From positions 1-64,000 of the forward strand of contig CAYQTJ010000003.1 in the NCBI GenBank assembly GCA_964420395.1: DNA of 64,000 bases, given 5' to 3'. Origin of the DNA: CAVSZB01 sp964420395 (GTDB taxonomy: Bacteria > Krumholzibacteriota > Krumholzibacteriia > LZORAL124-64-63). The notes beneath the pieces are model-generated. The model made no database searches, was not told where the DNA came from, and was given only the letters and a program-made list of their open reading frames with translations. Positions within the stretch are counted from its first letter, which is position 1, and each line of letters starts with the position of its first letter. A program made the translations under genes and the position numbers. Shown one piece after another: positions 51,837 to 60,219 of the stretch.

Positions 51837-54044
51837 ATGCCCAGGCAAGCCCTCGTCATCCACGGTGCGCTGCTGATCCTGCTCGCCTTCGTTCTCGTGT
51901 CGCCCGGCCTCGCCGACACGCACCGGGTTCCCCGCGTCGAAGGCGCGCTCGATCTCGACGGACGCCTCGACGAGGACCTCTGGCGCCGGGCCGTCGCCGT
52001 CGAACTGAAATACGAGGTCCAGCCGGGCGAGAACATCCCGGCCCCGGTGCGCACGGTCGCCTACTTCGCTTACAACGAATCCCACCTGCTGGCGGCGGTG
52101 AGGGCCTTCGATCCGGATCCGGGGCGGATCCGCGCCCACTTCCGGGACCACGACGAGCTGTGGGGCGACGACTGGTGCGCCCTGGTCCTGGACACCTTCA
52201 ACGACAACCGGCGGCAGTTCGACTTCTTCGTCAACCCGCTGGGCGTCCAGGCCGAGACCGTCGAGAGCAGCCAGGGCGGCGGCGATTCGTGGGACGCCAT
52301 CTGGGACGCGGGCGGCCGCATCGACGAGCAGGGCTACGTCGTCGAGTTCTCGATCCCGTTCAGCTCGCTGCGCTTTCCCCGCAGCGCGGGCGAGCAGGTG
52401 TGGGGTCTCGACGTCGTGCGCAGCTACCCGCGCAGCGTCGACCACCGCCTGGCGCTCTTTCCGCGCGAGCGCGACAACAACTGCTACATGTGCCAGTCGG
52501 ACAGCCTGGTCGGCTTCGCGGGGGCAACGCCGGGCCACAACATCGAGATCACGCCGACGATGTCGGCCGTCGTCACCGAGACCCGCACCGGTCCGAAGAC
52601 GACCGACGAGTCCTACGAGCCCGGTCTGACCGCCCGCTGGGGCGTCACGCCCAACCTGAACGCCAGCCTGACGGTGAATCCCGATTTCTCCCAGGTCGAA
52701 GCGGACGCCGCCCAGCTCGAGATCAACAACCAGTTCGCGCTGTACTACCCCGAATCGCGTCCCTTCTTCGTCGAGGACGCCGAGTTTTTCTCGACGCGGA
52801 TGCAGACCGTCCATACGCGCTCGCTGGCGGACCCGGTCTGGGGGTCCAAGATCGCCGGCAAGGAAGGCGCCAACGCCGTGGGGGCGTACGTCGTCCGCGA
52901 CGAGATCACGAACCTGATCTTCCCGCATGCGGAAGGCAACGGCGAGGCCTCGTTGAATGCGCGCTCGACCGGGTCGGTCGTCCGGCTCCGGCGCGATGTC
53001 GGCAGCTCATCCACCCTCGGACTGCTGCTGACCGACCGCGAGGGCGCGAACGGCTACTACAGCCGCCTGGGCGGACTGGACGGCAGCGTCCGGTTCACGC
53101 CGCAGGATGAGGTCAGCTTCCAGGTCGTCGGCTCCGAAACGCGATACGACGAACAGACCGCGATCGCCAACGGTCAGCCCGCGGGCCGTTTCTCCGGCAG
53201 CGCCGCGGAACTGCTCTACTACCGCGATACCCGCAACCTGGACCTGTACCTCTTCGGCAAGCGCCTCGACGCCGATTTCCGCGCCGATCTGGGCTTCATC
53301 CCCCAGACCGGCTACTACCAGGTCGAGGGCGGGGGCGAGTACGCGTGGCTTAATTCCCCGGACCACTGGTGGAACTTCCTGTCGATCAACATGGGCTACG
53401 AGCTGAACGAGCGGCTCGACGGCGGCCCCACGTTGCACCGCATGTACAACACCTGGCTCAGCTATGCCGGCCTGATGCAGTCGTCGATCTCGACCCGGAT
53501 CACCTTCGGCGAGCGCTACTACGACGGCCGCGAATTCGACGTCCGCTTCTATCAGCTGTCGTCGTCGATCAAGCCGACCGGCCGCCTGACCCTGGGGCTG
53601 GGCGCCACGCTGGGCGAGTCCGTCGACTACGCGCACACGCGGCCCGCGGACCGCATCCGGCTGCAGCCGTCCGCCAGTTTCAAGCTGGGGCGCCACTTCG
53701 AGGCTGGCCTGACCCACATCTACGAGAAGCTGGACGTGGACGCCGGCCGGCTCTACACGGCCAACGTGACCGAGGTGCGCCTGGTCCACCAGTTGAACCG
53801 GAGGGCGTTCGTGCGCGCCATCCTGCAGCGTGCGGACTACGACCGCAACGCGGCGGCGTACACGCTGGCCCCCGGGACGGATGAGACCTCGCTGCTGAGC
53901 CAGCTGCTGTTCTCGTACAAGCTGAACCCGCGGACGGTGCTGTTCCTCGGGTACGCGGACAACTACTACGGAGAGGACGGGGACGATCCCCGGCAGACGG
54001 ACCGCACCGTGTTCGCCAAGGTCGGCTACGCCTGGACGCCGTAG
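51837..54044 (+). CDS. DUF5916 outer-membrane protein with N-terminal CBM9-like domain
   Basis: ATG at 51837 after CGGAGG; 735 residues. Signal peptide ends near GLADT (residue 26). Residues 30-210 are a carbohydrate-binding family 9-like domain (VEGALDLDGRLDEDLWRRA ... WDAIWDAGGRIDEQGYVVEF). The rest is the DUF5916 region, with NPDFSQVEADAAQLEINNQ and PESRPFFVEDAEFF, likely an outer-membrane beta-barrel ending in an aromatic residue followed by Thr-Pro. Function of the family is unknown. Monocistronic or with the protease gene 60 bases downstream. Confidence 0.85.
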   Translation: MPRQALVIHGALLILLAFVLVSPGLADTHRVPRVEGALDLDGRLDEDLWRRAVAVELKYEVQPGENIPAPVRTVAYFAYNESHLLAAVRAFDPDPGRIRAHFRDHDELWGDDWCALVLDTFNDNRRQFDFFVNPLGVQAETVESSQGGGDSWDAIWDAGGRIDEQGYVVEFSIPFSSLRFPRSAGEQVWGLDVVRSYPRSVDHRLALFPRERDNNCYMCQSDSLVGFAGATPGHNIEITPTMSAVVTETRTGPKTTDESYEPGLTARWGVTPNLNASLTVNPDFSQVEADAAQLEINNQFALYYPESRPFFVEDAEFFSTRMQTVHTRSLADPVWGSKIAGKEGANAVGAYVVRDEITNLIFPHAEGNGEASLNARSTGSVVRLRRDVGSSSTLGLLLTDREGANGYYSRLGGLDGSVRFTPQDEVSFQVVGSETRYDEQTAIANGQPAGRFSGSAAELLYYRDTRNLDLYLFGKRLDADFRADLGFIPQTGYYQVEGGGEYAWLNSPDHWWNFLSINMGYELNERLDGGPTLHRMYNTWLSYAGLMQSSISTRITFGERYYDGREFDVRFYQLSSSIKPTGRLTLGLGATLGESVDYAHTRPADRIRLQPSASFKLGRHFEAGLTHIYEKLDVDAGRLYTANVTEVRLVHQLNRRAFVRAILQRADYDRNAAAYTLAPGTDETSLLSQLLFSYKLNPRTVLFLGYADNYYGEDGDDPRQTDRTVFAKVGYAWTP

Positions 54045-54103
54045 GGCCGAACGCGCCGGAGCCGCGAGCGATTCGGGACGGAGACCATGGCTGGAGGTGG
54101 ACG

Positions 54104-55297
54104 GTGATGTGGCTTCGGACCGGCCTGCTGCTCCTCGCGACGGCGTTCGGGCTGCCGGGCGGACGCGCCGCGGCGGACTCCTCGCGATCGGCCACCCTCC
54201 CCTTCGCTCTCGACCACAACCGGATGACCGTGGAGATCGAGTTTGCCCGCCCCGACGGGTCCGCCCGCAGAGCCCGCGCCTGGGTGGACACCGGCAGCCC
54301 GGACCTCGCCCTGGCGGAGCCGCTCGCGCGCGAACTGGGCCTGGACGTTTCCGGAGCGGATGGCGGCGCCCAGTCGGGCCTGCCGGTCCCGTTCGTGCGC
54401 CTGGGCGGGATGGCGCTCGATCTCGACGGGATCAGGACGCGAATCCGCCCCGGCGCCGTCGTCCTGCCCGGCGTGACCGCGGAGGCATGCCTGCCGGCGG
54501 CCGCGCTGCGCCATCATCACGTGGTCTTCGACTATCCGGCGCGGCGTCTCACCGTCGCGCAACCGGGGTTCCTCAGGCCGAGGGGGATCGGCCTCGCCTG
54601 CCGCGTCAACGCCGTCACCGGTCTGGTCATGATCACCGCCATCGCCGATGGCGACACCGTGCCGTTGGGCCTGGACAGCGGATCCGCCGGCACGTGGGTG
54701 TCCACGGCGCTCACCGGGAAGTGGCTGGCCCGGCATTCGGACTGGCCGCGCGCGACCGGCGCCGCGGGGAGCGCGAACTTCTTCGGCTTTCCGTTCGAGT
54801 GCGAAGGGATCCTGCTGTGCCTGCCGGCGCTGACCGTGGGCGATCTGCCGGTCCGCGATGTCGCACTGCTGGGGCTCGATCAGAGCCTGTTCGACTGGTA
54901 CTCGGCGAAGTCGGCGGGCCCCGTCCTCGGCTTCCTCGGCGCCAACGTGCTGACGCGCTTCCGACTGGAGATCGACTTCCCGAACCGGATGACGTACTGG
55001 GAGGCCGGCCCGGCGGACGGATCCGGCGACCTCGACATCGTCGGGATCACCCTGCGCCCCGAGGCGGACGGCGGCCTGACCGTCGCCGGCGTGGTCAGGA
55101 CACGCGGCAGACCCGCCGTCGAGGGGGTCCAGCCCGGCGACCGCCTGGTCCGGGTGGACTCGCTGGGCGTTGCGGAATCAACCATGGGCGAAGTGGCCGA
55201 CGCCCTGCGGGGCGCGCCCGGATCGCCGCGCACCCTCGTCATCGAACGACAGGGACGCCCGCTCACCATCGTGGCGAAGGTCCTGAGGCTCCCGTAG
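54104..55297 (+). CDS. Secreted retropepsin-like aspartyl protease with PDZ domain
   Basis: GTG at 54104 or ATG at 54107, both suitably placed after GGAGG at 54093-54097; 397 residues from the GTG. Signal peptide to about residue 24. Two retropepsin-like halves each hold a catalytic motif: VDTGSPD (Asp62) and LDSGSAG (Asp191), so one chain could form the active site. A PDZ domain (about 315-395, GVQPGDRLVRVDSLGVAES) follows. Probably a periplasmic or surface protease. An IS3 remnant starts immediately after the stop. Confidence 0.82.
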   Translation: MMWLRTGLLLLATAFGLPGGRAAADSSRSATLPFALDHNRMTVEIEFARPDGSARRARAWVDTGSPDLALAEPLARELGLDVSGADGGAQSGLPVPFVRLGGMALDLDGIRTRIRPGAVVLPGVTAEACLPAAALRHHHVVFDYPARRLTVAQPGFLRPRGIGLACRVNAVTGLVMITAIADGDTVPLGLDSGSAGTWVSTALTGKWLARHSDWPRATGAAGSANFFGFPFECEGILLCLPALTVGDLPVRDVALLGLDQSLFDWYSAKSAGPVLGFLGANVLTRFRLEIDFPNRMTYWEAGPADGSGDLDIVGITLRPEADGGLTVAGVVRTRGRPAVEGVQPGDRLVRVDSLGVAESTMGEVADALRGAPGSPRTLVIERQGRPLTIVAKVLRLP

Positions 55298-55547
55298 TCC
55301 GCGCGCCAGGAAGCAGGGGCGCGGGGCGAACCAGAATGCGTTCATCGAGCGGTTCAACCGGACGTTCCGCAACGAAGTGCTGAGCGCCTACCTGTTCGCG
55401 GATCTTGATCAGGTCCGCGAGATGGCCTGGTCCTGGATGGTCGAGTACAACGAGGAGAGGCCGCACGACGCGCTGGGAAGGATCCCGCCGGCCGTGTTCA
55501 GGGAGAGAAAGAAAGCCGAAAACTCTACCTTAGAACTGTCTGCTTGA
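55298..55547 (+). pseudogene. IS3-family transposase remnant (C-terminal end of OrfB)
   Basis: The frame from about 55302 to the stop at 55545 encodes NAFIERFNRTFRNEVL, containing the last catalytic glutamate of the DDE core, then WMVEYNEERPHDALG and a final tail. This is the end of an IS3-family integrase core; the rest of the element is missing, so it cannot transpose. It abuts the end of the protease gene, marking an old insertion or deletion event. Confidence 0.85.
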
Positions 55548-55631
55548 CGAGGGAGCTTACGCACCCCCCGGGAAGTCCGTCGCGCCGAGCTTGATGTTTC
55601 AGGGGCTAACAGCCGAATGGGGTCCGCTGTT

Positions 55632-56030
55632 AACCAGAATGGCCAAAGCGCCGTTTTGGAGACGTCGAGACGCCTTCCGCCCCCGTCGAATGATACCCAA
55701 ACCTCTCGTCGCGTCTCTCTCTTTCGCCGAGACCCACGCCCCGAAAACCACCCTCGTAACCGCCTGCCACCACGCCACAAACAGCAGCCCCGGTCCATCA
55801 CAGACCGGGGCCCCCGTCAACTTCTCTGCGGATCGGTTCCACGCTGAAAGTTGTTGGCTCCCCGGGCGAGACTCTCTGCGTGACGGGCTAGAGAGAGCCG
55901 GACAGTCGCCATCTGGTTTAGCCAAGGTACCTGGGGCTGGCGGCTGGCCGATCCCGTCAGGGGGAAATCCGGGGCCGGGCGTCACCTGTACAACCCCTTC
56001 ACGCCCCCCAGGGACTTCTTCTCGGTCGAA
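55632..56030 (-). repeat. Conserved 3' module, copy 1
   Basis: About 400 bases, read on the minus strand, from the last codons of the beta-helix gene (peptide STEKKSLGGVKGLYR) to about 350 bases past its stop. Copy 2 is at 58500-58900. Conservation is strongest over the tail codons, the segment with GTTGACGG, and the hairpin at 55787-55811. The bodies of the two genes upstream are far more diverged, so the end plus 3' region behaves as a unit. Confidence 0.75.
55787..55811 (-). terminator. Hairpin in 3' module, copy 1
   Basis: GCCCCGGTC (55787-55795) and GACCGGGGC (55803-55811) pair perfectly over a 7-base loop. It lies 171 bases after the stop of the beta-helix gene, almost the same distance as in copy 2, and is followed on the minus strand by a short T-containing stretch. 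Confidence 0.6.
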
Positions 56031-57139
56031 ACCACCACCGGCGAGAACGGATCGAATTGGACGTAGCCGTAGATCGCCGGGTTGTCGTGACCGTCGTAGA
56101 TCCAGCTCGCGATAGTATCCGCCGAGGTGGTGCCCCAGTAGTTGTTCGTCAGGTCCAGCGTCGTTCCGGGCGGATTCTGATAGCATCCCGCATCCACCAG
56201 CACGGACGACCCAGCACCGTGCAAGATGTGATTCCCCCGAAACTGCATGGTGCTATTGCAGACGAGGATTGTGGAAACGGCACCGCCGCCCAGAGAATTG
56301 CCAGACCCCGTAACGGTGGATCCAGTACGGATAAATAGGTTGACATCTCCGCCACACAGATCGCTATCGCGTAGTTCCGTTACGGAGCCGGTCGCGACAA
56401 CAACGGAAACATTAGCCTGTCCAGAAAATGTGCTTTTGTAGATTCCACCAGAAGAACCGTTCGCATACTGGCATCCGACTGCGTATCCCTGGAATTGGCA
56501 ATCTGACACTATTGCACTGGTCGTGTGATCAAAGGACGCCATGCAGTTGTAAAAGCCGCAAGTCCTTACTGTAACCATGCTCGCCGGGTAAAAGCTAAGC
56601 ACACCATCGTCGATGTCATGGAATTGACAAGCTTCCAACAACGTTCCAAGTTCGCTCATCGTGCTGACGCCGTCCATGCAACCCCGGCTCTCACAGCGCC
56701 TCATCGTCAGTGTGCCGTGTTGGCCCCGGTACACACCTTGGAACACGTTCTCCATAGCCAAATCCTCGACGACTAGTCGGCTCACTAGAGATAGCGCGCA
56801 GATAACCTTTGGCTCCTCCGGATCGACCCAGATCCGCGCGGGTGGACCAATGATCGTCTGATTCGCACCAGAGCCAATGATCGTCAACTCACTGACGGTG
56901 ACCGCAACGTATACGTCGAAGGTCCACTTTTCCGTCGTCGTCGGATACGACGTGTAGGGCCGCTTCTCTTCAAAGCGACCCGGCCCGATCCGTATCGTAT
57001 CGCCGGCCGCAGCGTGGTCTACCGCGTCCTGGATTACGGTGTAGTCGCCTGTGCCGTCCTTCTCGACGTACCACGTGCGGGCGACGGCCGGTGAGCCAAG
57101 GCCGATCAAAGCAAGGCAGAGAACCCCTGTCCGGTTCAT
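55982..57139 (-). CDS. Secreted right-handed beta-helix protein, tail KSLGGVKGLYR (paralogue 1)
   Basis: The ATG at 57139 is chosen over a GTG 9 bases earlier because an AGGGGTG is then correctly spaced; 385 residues. Signal peptide ends near AVART (residue 21). The opening WYVEKDGTGDYTVIQDAVDHA and GDTIRIGPG are typical of pectin-lyase-like right-handed beta-helix proteins. Irregular beta repeats fill the middle (for example GVYRGQHGTLTMRRCESRG), then LTNNYWGTTSADTIASWIYD. It ends in STEKKSLGGVKGLYR instead of the FlgD-like domain. Likely secreted or surface-bound; substrate unknown. Second of two minus-strand genes, 37 bases after the truncated secreted gene. Confidence 0.78.
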   Translation of the reverse strand: MNRTGVLCLALIGLGSPAVARTWYVEKDGTGDYTVIQDAVDHAAAGDTIRIGPGRFEEKRPYTSYPTTTEKWTFDVYVAVTVSELTIIGSGANQTIIGPPARIWVDPEEPKVICALSLVSRLVVEDLAMENVFQGVYRGQHGTLTMRRCESRGCMDGVSTMSELGTLLEACQFHDIDDGVLSFYPASMVTVRTCGFYNCMASFDHTTSAIVSDCQFQGYAVGCQYANGSSGGIYKSTFSGQANVSVVVATGSVTELRDSDLCGGDVNLFIRTGSTVTGSGNSLGGGAVSTILVCNSTMQFRGNHILHGAGSSVLVDAGCYQNPPGTTLDLTNNYWGTTSADTIASWIYDGHDNPAIYGYVQFDPFSPVVVSTEKKSLGGVKGLYR

Positions 57140-57176
57140 TGTTCTCACACCCCTACCGCCCGCATGCGGCGGTCTG

Positions 57177-58005
57177 TCAGCGAACCAAAGTCAGTCGTCG
57201 GGTTGTCACCATGTTCCCAGTCTGGAAACGAGCGATGTACACGCCGCTTGCCAGCCCCTGACCACGCTCATTCCGCCCATCCCAGACGACCGCGTGTTCG
57301 CCCGCGTCGTAGGCTTCTTCAGCCAATCGCCGCACCAGTTCACCGCGGGCATTGAAAATTCGGAGCGAGACGTTCTGTGCTGCTGCCAGCGTGAACCGGA
57401 TCTCTGTCCGGGGATTGAAGGGATTCGGTCCGGACGGCAAGAGAGCGGTCTGTAGCAGCTCTGGCGACGGCTCCGGAGCGGCCTCGATCCGACTCATCAC
57501 CCGCATGCCGGGGTCCGCTCCGACGAGAATCGGCTGAACGGCCAATCCAAACCCCAATCGCAAGCCAACCCACTGTTGGCCGTCGGCCGACAACCAGCCC
57601 GTCAGCCCGCCGCTCGTGCTGTAGCCAATCCCGGCACCCGTGCCTGAGCCTTCGCCCTGGCACTCACTCCCCTCCGGAAGCTGGAACATCGCGTAAAGAC
57701 CCTCGCTGGCGCTGCACAACGGCTCCGTGAAGGCCACCTCGCTCCAGCCCGAGGAAACCCCGGCGACGGCCTCAGCAACCACTTCCCCATCCGTCACAAC
57801 TGCCGGTGCCGCGGACGCGCCGCTGGCCATCAGCAGCAGGGGGAAGGAGGCCAAGGCATCATTATTGTACCACTTCAGACCGCTCAGCGCCTGACCTTCT
57901 GGAACTGGAATGAACACTGCGATATACGTCGATGCATTCACCGGCGAAAGTCCAAGGATGCCCGCCACGGGAGCGGTGGCTGTGCCCACGCTGCCCTGCG
58001 GCTGC
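57177..58005 (-). pseudogene. 5'-truncated secreted protein with FlgD/T9SS-like C-terminal domain
   Basis: The frame on the minus strand runs up to 58091, but the part before about 58005 is antisense to another gene and looks unrelated, and there is no signal peptide. The recognisable protein starts near VNASTYIAVFIPVPEGQALS. It includes WLSADGQQWVGLRLGFGLAVQ and finishes with the domain PSGPNPFNPRTEIRFTLAAA ... VTTRRLTLVR. Its 5' end seems lost at a junction with the plus-strand fragment at 58010. The boundary is approximate. It stands upstream of the beta-helix gene on the same strand. Confidence 0.65.
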
Positions 58006-58009
58006 GCAT

Positions 58010-58426
58010 TATATGGAGAGTTCTGTTGCTCAGTATCCACGGATTGTGATTGGACAAGAGGCCATGCGCTATCTTCAGGCGTGCGAAACAATGACTGCCG
58101 AACAGGCCAAGCAGACCGCTTTCGTTACAAAGCCAGACATGTATGCTGCATTGACTAGAAGCTCGGCCGAAGTAGCTAAGAAGCTCATTCTGCAGGATGT
58201 CGATGGGAATGCCATTGTGCATTATCTGAGCCCATTTGTTCTGAAGGGGCTGCCGAGTGATCTCGCCAGAATGATCGTTCGTGCCGCCTACGACTTCGTG
58301 AAGGAACAGGCTGAGCATCGGCGACAATTGCGAGACAGCAAGCTGGCATTTCGATATGCTCAGCTCTTGGCGTACTTCCAGCATTCCTTACCAGCGTTGC
58401 GTGAAATTGTTGGAGATTTCGAATAG
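58010..58426 (+). pseudogene. C-terminal fragment of a possible cyclase-like protein
   Basis: The plus-strand frame ending at 58426 has a recognisable part from about 58010: MESSVAQYPRIVIGQEAMRY, then AYDFVKEQAEHRRQLRDSKL and YAQLLAYFQHSLPALREIV. The motif A.YPRIVIG resembles the C-terminus of predicted adenylate/guanylate-cyclase-like proteins, some linked to defence islands; this is from memory and uncertain. The N-terminal, catalytic part is absent. Codon use is less GC-rich than in neighbours, suggesting transfer. Confidence 0.5.
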
Positions 58427-58499
58427 GGCAGAGCGCCCTCCCCACACCGCCGAGAGCCTTGGCCCACGCCTTACCGGACTTCTTCGCTACCGCTTTGTG

Positions 58500-58900
58500 T
58501 AAACCAGAATGAAAAGCGCGGCCGTGGGAGACTTCGAGAGGTTCCGGCGTGTCGTTTAGGGGGTCGAAGACCTCTCTCTCCGTCTCTCCTTTTCGCCGAG
58601 CGCAGCGCCCCGAAAACCACCCCCGCAACTCCTTGTCGCCACGCCACAAACAGCAGCCCCGGTCCATCACAGACCGGGGCGACCGTCAACTTCTCTGCGG
58701 ATCGGTTCTACGCTGAAAGTTGTTGGCTCCCCGGGCGAGACGCTCTGCGTGACGGGAAAGAGAGAGCCGGACAAAGGGGATCGGGTTTGACCGAGGCACC
58801 CTGGGCCCGCGCCTGACCCATCCCGTAGGGGAAATCCGGGGCCGGGTGTCACCTGTACAGCCCCTTCACGCCCCCCAGGGGCTTCTTCTCGGTTGGCAGC
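58500..58900 (-). repeat. Conserved 3' module, copy 2
   Basis: Matches copy 1 at 55632-56030: tail codons for PTEKKPLGGVKGLYR, the region with GAAAGTTGTTGGCTCCCCGG, and the hairpin. Copy 2 lies immediately downstream of the truncated gene that ends at 58426, so recombination between the copies could delete or duplicate the 2.9 kb between them. Confidence 0.75.
58656..58680 (-). terminator. Hairpin in 3' module, copy 2
   Basis: GCCCCGGTC (58656-58664) and GACCGGGGC (58672-58680) with the same 7-base loop as copy 1; 169 bases after the stop of its beta-helix gene. Identical stem and loop in two copies suggests selection or recent duplication. Confidence 0.6.
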
Positions 58901-59997
58901 GGGGTGGCCGAGAACGGCTCGAAATCCACGATCCCGTTGATCGTCGGATCGTCAGTGCCGTCCCAGATCAGGGCCGCGATCGAGTCTCGGCTCGCGATGC
59001 CCCAGTAGTTGTCGCGGAGGTCTGCGTGGATCACGGGCAGCTCATTCGCCTTGAGGAGTTTGACCAGCATGCCACCCGCACTCAGGATGTGGCAGTTGTG
59101 CAGGGTCAATAGCGGCCAACTGGGAATGTACACGGCCGCATTTGTCCCACCGCCGAAAGCACAATTCGATCCCGTTGCACGGCCATTGAGGAGGCCAAGG
59201 TTGCATGACCCGCCAGAGACACTGACCCTCGTCAAACCCATTGTGGCGCCATCAGCCGTTATGAGGCCATAATTGCGCGCATCGGTAACGCGGCAATCAA
59301 CGATGCTGCCCGCCGTGCCCGTCTCGAACTGAATCCCAACGGAGCCACCGGTCACAACACAGTTCTGGACCAGGGCGCTTGGAGTTGCCACCACATCGAC
59401 AGCGTATGTATTGTTCTGGAAGACCGATCGCGACAGCTCGAATCGCGGCGTAGGATCCCAGCACACCACCCCGATTTCGGTGCAGTTCTCAAAGACACAA
59501 TCAGACACCTGCACCGGGCCTCCGCAGGAGCTAGAGATTCCAAGACCACAGCCTCGAATCAGCGCTCCGACCACTGTGGATCTGGTTGAGCGTGTTGATA
59601 AGTTAATCCCGCAATACGTATTGATGGAGCCGAGCGAGGACACATCGCCCCCAACCACGTTGTCGAACACGATCCCGGCAGGCCCGAATAGGTAGAATTC
59701 CGGCGCCGTTTCGGGACCGATAACCACCTCATCCCGGTCCGTCCCCATGATCGTCAGGCTGTCCGTGCGCACGAGCGCGTAGACCTCAATGCTCCAGGAC
59801 CAGAGATGCAGCGTCGCGGTTTGATGCTCGGTGTAGTGGCCAGGGCCGATCAGGATCGTGTCTCCGGGGGCGGCGGCGTCGATGGCGGGCTGGATCGTCG
59901 TATAGGGCGCGCTCCCATCGCGCTCCACCCGCAGGGTTGCTGATGACGCGGGCGATGCGAAGATCGTCAGCAGGATCGCAATTGCTAGCCTTCGCAC
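58849..59997 (-). CDS. Secreted right-handed beta-helix protein, tail KPLGGVKGLYR (paralogue 2)
   Basis: GTG at 59997 (weak GGGA upstream); 382 residues. Signal peptide MRRLAIAILLTIFASPASS, then LRVERDGSAPYTTIQPAIDAA and GDTILIGPGHYTEH as in paralogue 1. The central repeats (GGPVQVSDCVFENCTEIGVV) fit a pectin-lyase-like fold, but identity with paralogue 1 is low there. LRDNYWGIASRDSIAALIWD and the final PTEKKPLGGVKGLYR are conserved between the two. The pattern suggests the tail is a functional signal. Promoter not identified. Confidence 0.78.
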   Translation of the reverse strand: MRRLAIAILLTIFASPASSATLRVERDGSAPYTTIQPAIDAAAPGDTILIGPGHYTEHQTATLHLWSWSIEVYALVRTDSLTIMGTDRDEVVIGPETAPEFYLFGPAGIVFDNVVGGDVSSLGSINTYCGINLSTRSTRSTVVGALIRGCGLGISSSCGGPVQVSDCVFENCTEIGVVCWDPTPRFELSRSVFQNNTYAVDVVATPSALVQNCVVTGGSVGIQFETGTAGSIVDCRVTDARNYGLITADGATMGLTRVSVSGGSCNLGLLNGRATGSNCAFGGGTNAAVYIPSWPLLTLHNCHILSAGGMLVKLLKANELPVIHADLRDNYWGIASRDSIAALIWDGTDDPTINGIVDFEPFSATPLPTEKKPLGGVKGLYR

Positions 59998-60019
59998 GGT
60001 TGCGGTCCCATCTGTTGGC

Positions 60020-60180
60020 GGGCCTCGGGAGTTGACTGCCGCATCATTGCGCTGAACTTCCTCTTGAGCGAGGGCGTCCAGCAGAACCGGCGCAAGCTCA
60101 CGAACCGCGCATTGTACGGTCCGTACCTGTCCCGTATGGCCTCCGACGACCGCTCCATCATCAGCGATCCCTGCCCGTGA
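60020..60180 (+). pseudogene. Possible gene remnant
   Basis: A plus-strand frame ending with TGA at 60178 reads ALNFLLSEGVQQNRRKLTNR, then LYGPYLSRMASDDRSIISDP, without start or signal. It looks like the end of a decayed protein. I cannot assign a family. Confidence 0.3.
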
Positions 60181-60219
60181 ACTGCCGCGCTGCGGCCAAT
60201 TCTGCTTGCTCGGCCAACG

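Noticed and set aside
55599..56186. An open frame on the minus strand crossing the 3' module and the end of beta-helix gene 1, with the peptide CDGPGLLFVAW also seen in copy 2.
   Set aside because: Shared peptides follow from DNA conservation; the frame overlaps a real gene in a different phase and its surroundings differ between copies, so coding is not supported.
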